Of a stretch of DNA of 64,000 nucleotides, positions 54,110 through 64,000 are shown piece after piece (position 1 is the stretch's first letter; every line of letters begins with the position of its first letter). Made by a program: the position numbers and the translations under genes. The DNA lies in the NCBI GenBank assembly GCA_025331565.1, contig JAFREQ010000014.1, forward strand, positions 2,560,501 to 2,624,500, read 5' to 3'. The notes beneath the pieces were generated by a model. The model did no database searches. It was not told the DNA's origin and was given only the letters and a program-made list of their open reading frames with translations. Source of the stretch: Holacanthus passer (taxonomy: Eukaryota > Chordata > Actinopteri > Pomacanthidae).

Positions 54110-56156
54110 CTAAGCAGTGAAAAATCTTCCACAATTTAGTCCATACACAAGTTTAATTTGTAACATATTCTCTAAAAAACTGAAGTGAGTATTGAGAAAA
54201 ATAAGTAAAATACTGCAAAATGGTCTAACAGTCTGTGAACCATCTGTACCCAAAACACCTGGAAAACAGGAAGACTCACATACTATGATGCTGATGTGTG
54301 CAGTTTTTTACAAGGAAGCACAGATGTGCACCTTTCATACAGGACTGAGATAACAAACTTGTGTATATAAGTGTTTCATGCTTCTTTCTCCAAACAGATG
54401 GCAACGCCGCCTATTTTGCCATGAGTCTACCCAACTAGCGTCTAAACAACTGGGCTCGGTTTACACAGTAAGTACAGACTGCTTCGGTGGAACTTGCATA
54501 ACAAACAAAACTGGGCAAAACAGAAGCTTTGTGAAATGGAGCCAAACTTGTGAAGTGATGCAGCTGTTAGGGTGGAACCACTGTGGGCTCTCAGGGCCTT
54601 GTTGGAAGAGGTGAGCATCATTGCATATGCCAGAGCTGCTCTATTGTTACTTTCCTGCCTTCTGATGGGCAGTTTTTGGATTTTTGTTCAACAATCACAT
54701 ATTTTATGGCCTCCCAACAATTCAAAGATCTGGCTAGTGTTTTCCAAACCATTGTAGAAAGCATTAATACATAACAGGCTCAGAGGGTGCAATGATTTCT
54801 TTAACACAACATAATAGACAGCTGTGTTGAAAGAGATAATGAAAAGGTGAAAAGCAGTCACAGGTGCAGTTTCATTGTGAGAAAGCGCAACATCCCTAAA
54901 CCACCTCGTCTAGTCCCTGCTAGCTCAGCCCTTGTCAATACCCAGCCCGTAGTCCCTCGGTGGGAGCTGTTGAGTCCCAGTCAGAGCTGCTAGGCATGTG
55001 TCTCTAAATGGAAGTAAGTGTAATTACAGGATGACGAAGGCAGGTTACAGGCAGCCAGGCAATCATTTTCCCTGACTGAGACTGAAAGTTAAGGTCTGAA
55101 AGGCCATCGGAGTGTGAGCCCACGGCGGGCGCAATCTGACGCCTCAATAAACCTGTCTGAAATTAGAAACTTCTTGTTCTGCTCTGCACGGCTGCTGGAC
55201 GTAGGAGTGACTCTTTCACGGATGGCTCTGGAGCCTGAGCCTGTATGATGATATCTTCTTTAATGTCAATAAGGTTCTCCTGTGTTTTAGTTACTGCTCC
55301 CCACTGCAGCATTAATCATCTTAAAATAGGCAAAGCTGGGCTGTGTGAGAGCCATGTTATCCGATGCATAGGACGTAATTGAATTTATTTATTTATCCAA
55401 AGCAATAACAAGATGTATTTCCCATGCGAGATGTGAGTGTTGCATTTGGCTGAACAGAGCAGGAGATTTACTGTGCATGAGCACAATTACAAGCACACCA
55501 ACAAAATTCATATGTCAGAGCAAAGAGATATTCTGAATTAATTTTTTCTTTCTTGTGTCGTCTGAGTCACTGCAACAATGCCATGTTTTGTAACTAACTA
55601 ATCATGACTTGTCTTTGTCTCAGAAGAATAAGCACACCTGAGGCAATATAAATCATTCCTGACAGAGATTGACACTGATCGCACTAATCCGTGTATTTAT
55701 GTATTCCACATTTAATCCAAGCACAGGCAATTGCACACTTCACAAACATGGTGCAGTATATTGCAGTAATGTCAAAACGACTAAAACACACATTATAAAT
55801 ATCAAAGACAGGGTTAAATGTAATTCTTTACATCTGTATGGGCAGCTTCAGCGCAGAAAAAAAAAATTAATGTCAACAGTTTTCAAATAGATTTTGGTAG
55901 AAAGCAATTCCAATGAAAACAGTTAAGTACCTCTTTTAGGATGTTTTTATTGCCTTAATCTGTTTTATCAAAAAACCTTGTTCAATTGCACCTGTATGTT
56001 GTTTCGAGCCAGCACCACTCCCCAGTAGATTTTAACCTTTTAGCGTATTTATTGAGTTTTTAAACTCGAAAGTCACCCCACACTGGTGACAGTACCATAT
56101 TTTAAAACAAAAGTAACAAAAGTATAGTGTGCTTAAACTTAAATGTCTGGATTTAC
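54110..56156. other. Candidate intron of the unrecognised gene
   Basis: Non-coding between candidate exons 3 and 2. On the plus strand, 54398-54467 is bounded by a strong acceptor (CTTTCTCCAAACAG) and a consensus donor (ACACA followed by GTAAGT), but all frames hit stops. See findings. Confidence 0.35.
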
Positions 56157-56273
56157 CTACCAAGTGTTCTTTGAAGAGATCCTCCTTCTCTCTGAGATGC
56201 ACCACCAGGCAATGGATAGCCACCTCTCTCCTTTTTTCCACTGAATCATCTTGAGAAGATGGAAAATAGATGT
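56157..56273 (-). CDS. Unrecognised gene, candidate second coding exon
   Basis: The acceptor is TTTTAAG. The exon is 117 bases, entering in phase 1 and ending GTAG followed by GTAAAT, again phase 1. The translation, including the codon joined from exon 1, is about 39 residues, with the charged helical stretch EKRREVAIHCLVVHLREK and then EDLFKEHLV. Composition is protein-like rather than repeat-like. No known domain is visible. The helix-rich pattern is loosely reminiscent of small uncharacterised fish proteins, but I would not assign a family. The pyrimidine tract of the acceptor is only moderate. Confidence 0.45.
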   Translation of the reverse strand, partial: TSIFHLLKMIQWKKGERWLSIAWWCISERRRISSKNTW

Positions 56274-56779
56274 CTTAAAACTCATCCCCCACAAGAAGCA
56301 ACATCAGAAATTTGAAAGACAAAACTTCTGTACATGTCACTGTTTCACGAGAAGAATGGCTCCATGACAGATGAGTTCGCAGGCTATCCCATGTTTTAAA
56401 TGAGCAATAACACTGCCAGGAAAGACAAGGAAGGAGCAAAAATATAAATATAAATAATAACGTTTCAGTTTGTGGACCATCAAATTATATGATACTGTTT
56501 CGCTTCAATAACCAACTCCAGTTTAACCAATAACAACATCTGGGTTAACATTATTTCTGGGAACATTCATAAACTAGATGTTAATATTTTGAAGTTACAA
56601 AAACTTTATTGTATTTGCACACATTTCAGTTTAAGATCACACAATCTTAGTTAACAAACATTGATGGTTTTCATTTTCCAACCTCACACAGACACATTTT
56701 ATTCAGAAGTATTAACGCCATAAATTAGAAGACTTGTTATTATGTTTTGACTTCAGCAGGTTTAATAACTGAGGCTACT

Positions 56780-57240
56780 AAACGCTCTCGTTAGCATCGT
56801 TAGCTTAGCTCAACCTCCACCTTCTCCCCCCGGAGAAACTCGTCCTGGACACCCGAGAGAAACATAGCCAACACGGCAGCACAGTCAAACTCCAGCCAAC
56901 AAGCAGCTCCACAAACACCAGGACAAACTCACCGAGAAAACAGCGCAGACGTCCGGACGAAGACACCATACAGCCGGAAGCAGCTAGCTGGATGCTAATT
57001 CATTAGCTGGCTACTTACTAGTAAACGGGAGTGCCAACTTTTGGACAGTCTGTTAGTACAGTGAACTGCTCAGCAAGCTGTGCTATTTATCCAGTATTTA
57101 CATGAAAAAATATCCGAAAGGCAAAAACAGCACAAACACAGCTGAAGTTCAGTGACTGAACGAGCTCCGTGTTTGGAGCCGACAGCCAGCAGGCAGATGT
57201 CAATCAAAGTGACGTCGCTCTTCATTATGCACAATTTCAG
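56780..57240. promoter_or_regulatory. CpG-enriched region around the candidate first exon
   Basis: CpG dinucleotides are clearly denser than in flanking DNA, most of all at 56835-56985. This fits a promoter or first-exon region. It includes a second ETS-type CCGGAAG at 56974-56980 and the CRE-like site. Confidence 0.5.
56933..56969 (-). CDS. Unrecognised gene, candidate first coding exon
   Basis: An ATG at 56969 opens twelve codons (MVSSSGRLRCFL) plus one base, then a strong donor (CTCG followed by GTGAGT at 56932). It sits in a CpG-rich promoter-like block. The start has G at +4 but T at -3. The exon ends in phase 1, which fits the next candidate exon. I do not recognise the protein. Support is splice signals, phase agreement and promoter context only. 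Confidence 0.4.
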
Positions 57241-57420
57241 ATTTTAAACGAGTGTGTTATAGAAAACAAACAAACTTCACCCCCCGTACAGTTGTCATGA
57301 AGTAGAAAATCAGCTAAAGAGACTAAAGCCATTTTTTGTACCAGGCTGTAAACTTGTGTTTCTTTCTGCCGTAAAGTTGGACATTTTAGCATGGGGGTTA
57401 AATGTGATAGACTCCCTTTT

Positions 57421-57480
57421 GGAGCCCGCCCCTAGTGTTCATTCGGGGAACTGTAGCTTTTGGCACTTCCGCGTTGGCTT
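57421..57480 (-). promoter_or_regulatory. Compact TATA-less promoter motif cluster
   Basis: Within 60 bases on the minus strand are an ETS-type site GCGGAAGT (57472-57465), a ZNF143/Staf-type site GCTACAGTTCCCCGAATG (57457-57440) and a GC box (57432-57424). These motifs typically mark promoters of broadly expressed genes, often bidirectional ones. A CRE-like TGACGTCG lies at 57210-57217. The candidate start codon is about 470 bases further along on the minus strand. The transcription start is not determined. Confidence 0.5.
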
Positions 57481-58520
57481 CATTTTTCAGCGCCGGAGGT
57501 TGCTGTTTGGTTGAAACTCGGCAGATAAATAAGTTGCACTAACTTAATATCTCTTAATAATGGAAATCTTAATATAAGTGGAAAAAATGTAGAAAAAAAT
57601 GTTCAAAATTGCTAAACAAATGAGTTAAGACAAGGCTCGTGTATTTTAAGTTTGATACACTCCTTAAAATTTGTTGTGAACTGGCAAACACTAGTACATG
57701 AAACAAACGTAAGGTTTTATGTTGAAAAAATATTTTTCTTTATTTTTTATTTTAAGTGTTATTTACTAACCCCATGAATCAGTGTACAGAGTAACCAGAA
57801 CACTGTGTCTGGAAAGACTTTAGCTTTTTTTATGTAGTAAATGTCACAAATTGATAATACTGAGGTACAGGCACAAATCTCAGAGCCAGATCTTGAGGGA
57901 AAATAAAACCAAAACTATCTGCATACTTCGAATGGCTCGGAAAAGTAGTTGATTTTTTTTGTAATTTGAATGTACTGATCCTTTAAAGGCAAATAACAAA
58001 ATGGTCCTTCCATCAAAAGTCGAAGATTGGATCCTGCCATCACTTTCAAATTTAAAGTTCAGGCCTTTGGGCACCCCTATATGCAAAGCCACACACTATT
58101 ATAAAAGCTTAGCGCCAAAAACCTGGACCTGGATTTTAAAATATAATGCTTTCTTCCTGTCAGTGGGAATTAAAAAGAAAAACACGAAGAGCCCAACCGT
58201 GTTAGCCATTCCACTTTAGTACATAAATTAATTTTTCATGGAAATATGCCTAATGTTTAGGAAAGTTCTGTAAGCAGATTAAGAGGGGCACTTAGCTGCA
58301 CATGGGTAGCAAGAGTGTGGATGTGGGTGGCACAGTAGGATGTGAGGGGTGTGGAGAACTCGCTGGCATCAGGCACCAGCCTCCCCAGGCAACATATCCT
58401 CTTCTAAATTAACCCCGTGCTGAGATGCTGAGCCTATAATTAATGAAAGGAGAGAGAGCATGAGAGAGCTGCAGGGCCAATAGGATAGTCTGAGGGTGAG
58501 TCATGAGTGTCCAAATAACA
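57481..58520. other. Non-coding DNA on the far side of the promoter cluster
   Basis: No plus-strand exon with a clear donor follows the motif cluster, so a divergent partner is not demonstrated. A 72-codon plus-strand frame (58001-58219) has no recognised domain. Its surroundings look repetitive, but I cannot name the family. Confidence 0.4.
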
Positions 58521-58700
58521 GTAGTGAAGTATTCATATCATTTACTTAATTCAAAGTACAATATCACACAAGCAAATACCTTGTTACAAGTAAGTCCATT
58601 GAGAACATTACTTAAGTATGTAAGTAAAATCAGGAAAAAGTACTTAAAGTATTAAAGTAAAAGTACTCAATGCAGAAAAATGTCCCCAGTGACTACTATT
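58521..58700. repeat. Dispersed fish repeat with AGTACTTAAGTA-type core
   Basis: The segment AGTAGTGAAGTATTCATATC through ACATTACTTAAGTATGTAAG and AAAGTACTTAAAG to AAAGTAAAAGTACTCAATGC resembles, from memory, a widespread short teleost repeat. Boundaries are approximate and the class is unknown. Confidence 0.55.
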
Positions 58701-59412
58701 ACCATGAGTGTTGAAATGATTGGAATTTCTGCAGGACCATAGTAATGTTTTTCACATAGGTTATTTGCATTTACTTCAATATTCAATGAATATTTTACAT
58801 CACAGTAATACCAACCAGAAGCATTCCAGAGTGTTTTTAGGTTTTCAGAATGTATTTTTATGCTTTTACAGGCACCATTAGTTCCATTACTTTCTATGCA
58901 TACAACAAAAATCGACTTATTGAATCTAGAAACTTGCTTTTGATAGACAATTCATCAAAGTGAACATTTACTTTTATTCATGCTTTTATACCAATCTTTG
59001 CATACAACTGAATTATCCTGCAACAATAGCTCTGACAAAAAATAAATGTCCACTGTGATGGATTACCAAACTCAAGCAAGTTTGAAGTTTGGAAATGAAA
59101 ACAAAGAGTGCCATGCATTAGATGTTGTCATGTTTGATACATAGTCTAGTCAGATTATGCAAAAGCAAACCCCAAAGTTTTTTATTGGGGACAAAAAAAA
59201 CAGCAAATGGTTATTATTATTTATTTATGAGTAAGCAGATAGCAACAAACAGACCAACACTGAATCTTTTATCGTACGTGCAATATAAAGTTATCATGTG
59301 GCAACAACATTGGCCCAACATGTTTATTTGAACAAATTAAATGGATTAAAATACAGACAAAAAAAACAGACAATAATGATTTGACATCCACATGAAAACA
59401 TGAATTACAAGC
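58701..59412. other. Non-coding AT-rich DNA
   Basis: No gene or recognisable repeat. Short frames only. Confidence 0.5.
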
Positions 59413-59945
59413 TTAACCCATAAGAACCCAGACCCATTTCATAACTTTCTGGAAAATTATGGGGGACCACAGACCAAGATCAAGTGGAGCACATAGAACA
59501 CATTTCTTATGTTTCTTTTAAGAATATTTATTTATATTATAATTCATCATATTTAATATAGTTTATATTTATATTTTATATAATATTTGTTGTTAATTAT
59601 ATTTATATTTACTGTTTTATATTAATTAGTTCAATAAATATGGTCAGAACAGGTTAAATGTAATATAGGACACATTATTAAAGCATTGAACTGTTAAATG
59701 GGTTTTAATGTACCTTTAGTATCAAAAAACAAACTTTTTGAAATTAGCTACTTCCTTCACTTTGCTACAGGTCACACCACCATTCTTGGGGAAGTCATTT
59801 CACACCACTGTCACACCAGGATGTTTTGTATATGTCGCTTAGGGACTTCATGAGTAAAGGTCAAGCATAAAGCTGTATAAGGAAGACTCTAGATCATTTC
59901 AAGTGTTTGTTATACCTGTGTCATCATGGGTTCTTATGGGTTTAA
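59413..59945. mobile_element. piggyBac-like MITE (non-autonomous DNA transposon)
   Basis: A perfect 14-base terminal inverted repeat, CCCATAAGAACCCA at 59417-59430 and its complement at 59927-59940, is flanked on each side by TTAA (59413-59416 and 59942-59945). One extra T separates the right repeat from its TTAA. TTAA duplications and CCC-starting ends are the signature of piggyBac-family transposons. The 0.5-kb interior has no transposase frame and includes a very AT-rich run (about 59515-59640). Confidence 0.75.
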
Positions 59946-62900
59946 AGGAATACAGAAGGAAAAACATGGATAAAATGCCAGTGAGGCAAATGTTCCGGCA
60001 ACATTTTCTGCAATAGCTGTCATTCCCAAGGGCAGAAAGGCCTCGTGAGCCATGAAAATAATGGGCTAGAGGACGATGAAGTTTTAAAGTACCAACTAGG
60101 TTCAGAAGAGCCCCGCTTTTGTAAACTCAATGATGGAGGAGAAAATAGGTGGAGGAAATGAGTGCCAAGCATTGCAGAGAGGAGCACACTTTGCTAATCA
60201 ATATTAATTTATAAAAAAGGAGCAGTCAAATGCATTTCATGCTTTTCCCACATGAAAACATTACAGACACATGTAAAGACTTCATCTATTAAATACGAGT
60301 TATCTGCACATTTTCTGTTTTTAGCTCTATTTATATGACTTTTTGAATTACATTTTTCACTGAGCACCAGAAATTAAATTATTAAATCATTAATTAAATA
60401 CACATTCAACTTTACTGATTTGCCCCCAATCAAAATGCTCCCAACCTGTGCAACATGAATGAATGGTTTTCTCCACATGATCACCTGACATGCATAGCTC
60501 AGTATGACACTGTCAGGCTTTACCTTCACAGGTTTATTGTGCTGACGGTGTCCCAAGAGACAGCATGTGTAGGAAGTGCAACATGTAAATTATTGGTTGG
60601 CTTGTATATATGAGGCAAGGTCGAAAGGACTAAAAAATATCATTATTCACAGCTTAAGTTGCAGGGGCATGCTATCAAAGAGCAATGAGTTGAGTGCAGT
60701 CATGTGAAAAGTAAGAACTTGATGGTTTTTCATCTTTACCTCCCCATTTTCCAGCGCCAATGAAGAATTCATCCCCGAGAGCAATTGAACATATCTATAC
60801 AAATGTGAAGAGACAGATTTGCTGTGCACTACCAGCAAGGTTATGTAAAAAACAGAGGGTGGGCAATGCAGACACAATTTGTCACAGATGTGCCACATTT
60901 CCAAGCAAACCACTTTTCAAGTCAAGATAATGAAGAAGCCCCCCACCCCCAAATACACACACAGACACACACACACTTTGTCTAATACAGTACATCAACC
61001 TCCTCGAGCTGTCGTGAATGTAGACAGCCAGGCAGTGGCATCTATTCACAATCAATTCAAAATGGTCCCTGCCACTTTTATTGAATTTCACATCAACAGA
61101 AGGGACAATTAAGATGATGAGTTTTGGTGGGCGGACAGTTGAAGAAAACCGTGCCCACCAGGCAAACTGCCCCTCCAGAGTGTGCATTGCCCGCTGTGTG
61201 GGCTTGCATATGTAGGTGGCATAAACTGTACAGTTGAGATCATATTACTGCCTGATACTGGAACAGTGGGTAGGCAGCCGGGTCTGGGCCAAATGCATAA
61301 AACTCTGTGTAGATTCATAATTTAAACTGTGTGTATGCACAAGACAGAAATACTGATGCATTCTATTTGTCAGTTCTACAAAGCTGTACATACATCTGAT
61401 TCTGTTTTTGCAATCAATGCGGAACCGAGCACACATTCAGAAGCTTCATTTTCATTCCCATAGTTAGCAATAAATGGATGTAGAAATGCCCTTAAACATC
61501 CGTTTGTATATTGATACTTGTGCCTGCTCCACAACTCATTCAACCTGTCTAATGAGAAGAAAAAGTACAATTTTATGTCATCAGAACAACATTGCACAAG
61601 GCTTTTGTGCCCATACCACTAATTCATACACATGTAACTTTAAACCCTGATATCTCAGTCATCATTATTAATTATCATACGAATGTTCCATGATTAATCG
61701 ACAGAGCTCACGCAAACAGACTTTACAAAGTGCTTCACAATTCAAGATCAAATGAAAAGATCTTCAACGGGGAGATGATGGCTTGAATGTAAATGAAAAG
61801 TACAAAAAATTCATCACATAATTTAAACTTAAATATATAAAGGCATCTTTGAGTAACATTCTACAGAATGCAGTGTAGACTGAAAAATACTAACACAATC
61901 AGTTAAATTGGCAAAAAAGAGATACAAATAATGTTATAATAAATTAAATAAAGGCTACATCTCTCACCTCATATTTCATGTTCACCTCATCATTTCACCT
62001 GCTCCTGTGAAAACCATGTTTTTGCCTGGTCTGATGTCTGTGTAAGTTTACATATTCTCACTGCACATTCTTCTCTTATAAATACCAATTTATGTACTGG
62101 AAAAGACATACTCTTTTATGTACTTGTTTATGTGCATACACACTGTTTATACATCTGGCCCCAGGTGGTTTGTCAAAGTGTGTGGTGATCATTTTGAAGG
62201 AGACTCGTCCTGTGTGATGATGAGATCCTTGTCCAGTTCCCTTTAAATGATATTTCAGTGAGCTTTGTACATACCAAGAGCTGTTGGCAGCACTGTGAAT
62301 AAAAACAGAAGAAACTGAAACAGCCGCCAGTTTGAGGCCTGGAATAAAGTAAAAAAAAAAGATGAGATTTCAGTTTTCATCATTCCACAGACTGGAGTAG
62401 TGTACACACAATTTACACAGTGTGCCTCCATGTGCTTTCTTCTTCATGCTGGAATGTTTTGTGGACAGAAGTCCATCAGAGGGAATAACATTGTGCACAC
62501 ATTTGCATAATATCGTACATGCATTCTGTGGTCCAACTAAAAAACACGCATCTAAAACAAAGTAAAAAAAACGTGTATGAAATGAGAGCTGGGGAAAATG
62601 CCGGGACTGCAGAAAAAGAGACAGGTGTCAATATACAGAGAAATAATAACAGAGTCAAAGTCAACTTTGACTACAGCTGTACATAAAAACAACAGGAATT
62701 TCAATAGTTAAAGCCCACAGTGTAACGCTGACCTTTCAATAAAACAAAACCATTATTGTACAACAGAAATATCAATCTTTTGCAGATATGAGTTTAGTTA
62801 TTAAATGAGATCTATCAATAAAAGGTGTTTATTTATAACCTACAGTTCAATACACTTCAATAGGAGTATTACTATAATATCGGGTTTCAACTGGTTGTTA

Positions 62901-64000
62901 TGTCAACGATAGAAATGGAGGACATGGAGAGAGGTGGCCAACAAATGCAGTGACACAAACATAAAGTGCTAGCCTTGCTTTAATGGTATGCCCATGAATA
63001 GCCAGAGAAAATGGCAACGTAAGAGGCAGTTAAGTGACTCCTCTCTCTGCCAGCCTGGGGCAGAAACACAGTGGCAGAGCAGTGAAAAACAAAGAAAGTC
63101 CTTGTCCTGAAACATGGATGTTGGTGTCCAGAGGACAACTCCTGGCCTCAGGGCCTTAATTTTACTCCATTAGGTGAAGTGACCTGGACAAGATCAGGGC
63201 AAACACGCTGAAAGGACACACTGAGAAAGACAGTGAAGAAAAAAGCATTCTTTTTACTTTGTGCAGAGAAACATCAGTTCCTACTACACAATGGCTGCTG
63301 TCTGATGGACTGGCCCAAAGGAAAACTTTTGTATATGCGTGTATGTCTGCGATTATTTCTTTATGTGTGTTGTTAATATAGCATTCACTTGAGGCATGCT
63401 GTCAGAGATGTGTGACAGAGCTTGAAATGGCCCCCAAAAGCAAAGGCCATGTTGGACATGACAAACTGGGATGAATCTCAAAGAGGAACACACTGTGTAC
63501 AACAAAGATCCTGTCTCTACAGCACATGGCAGTGGTAGTGAGTGTTTTTTAAATGTAACTTTGCTGTGTTTATGTCATGTATGCGGGTGTAAAAAGATTC
63601 TAATTATTGTTGCATCCTCATATACTCTGTGGTTGAATTGCAGAGTGTGACAGACACAGCTGCGAGGGTGACAGTGGGTGTCTTGGATTGGTGCGAGGCA
63701 GGAGGACAAGGCAGCTAAGGGGCCCTGCTTGACACACAACACTGGCTTGATATCCTCCCCTCTTTCACTCTACTTCTCTGTCTCTCCCTCTTGTGATCCA
63801 AGCCTCTAGCCTTTTCACCCCGCTCTGATTAATGAGTCTCGTCAGGTACCGTCCGTTGCCACTCACACCAATTAAGACATTAGGCCTTTCCGCATGGCTT
63901 CCTGCTCTTAAACAAACAGCAGGACCGCCGGGTCCATCCTCTCTCTCGCTCACGGCAGGAACAGAGTCTCTCGCCCAATCAGTGTCCTGCTGACCCAGCG
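59946..64000. other. Non-coding DNA to the right edge
   Basis: No supported exon. CA-rich runs occur at 60953-60976. A minus-strand segment of 18 bases (62289-62272) lies between a very good acceptor and a fair donor and is noted under findings. The last 230 bases are richer in GC and look like unique sequence. Confidence 0.45.

Noticed and set aside
10081..64000. miR-205 and other microRNA or tRNA genes
   Set aside because: I looked for the miR-205 mature sequence because it is distantly linked to PLXNA2 in mammals, and for tRNA B-box-like motifs. None was seen.

Overview
This is a vertebrate genomic window, most likely from a ray-finned (teleost) fish. The evidence is a spliced plexin-A2 gene together with fish-type dispersed repeats: a deleted Tc1-like element, an L2-like LINE remnant, a piggyBac-like MITE and other families I recognise from teleost genomes. 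Exons are sparse and short, introns are long, and microsatellites are common. Most open frames are short and have no family signature. I see no prokaryotic system, CRISPR array, tRNA or rRNA.

Layout. (1) 1-10080, minus strand: the 5' part of plxna2. Coding exon 2 (CDS 9946-8747) holds the start codon, the signal peptide and most of the sema domain. Exon 3 (4658-4476) continues the sema domain. The gene runs off the left edge inside intron 3. (2) 10081-33633: non-coding, probably plxna2 intron 1, carrying a 530-bp deleted Tc1-like element at 23477-24006. (3) 33634-34190: a compact CpG-rich block followed, on the minus strand, by a good splice donor. This is my best candidate for the plxna2 promoter and non-coding exon 1. 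(4) 34190-54035: mostly unassigned DNA with microsatellites, an L2-like reverse-transcriptase fossil (45.56-46.03 kb) and other dispersed repeats. (5) 54036-57480: a promoter-like region (GC box, ZNF143-type, ETS and CRE-type motifs) followed on the minus strand by three small candidate exons. Their reading phases agree and would encode the first 76 residues of a protein I do not recognise. (6) 57.5-64 kb: non-coding, with a variable fish repeat and a piggyBac-like MITE with TTAA ends.

Functionally, the one confident gene is plxna2, a semaphorin co-receptor used in axon guidance. The flanking non-coding DNA may hold its regulatory elements, but this cannot be shown from one sequence. The most novel item is the unrecognised gene start near 57 kb.
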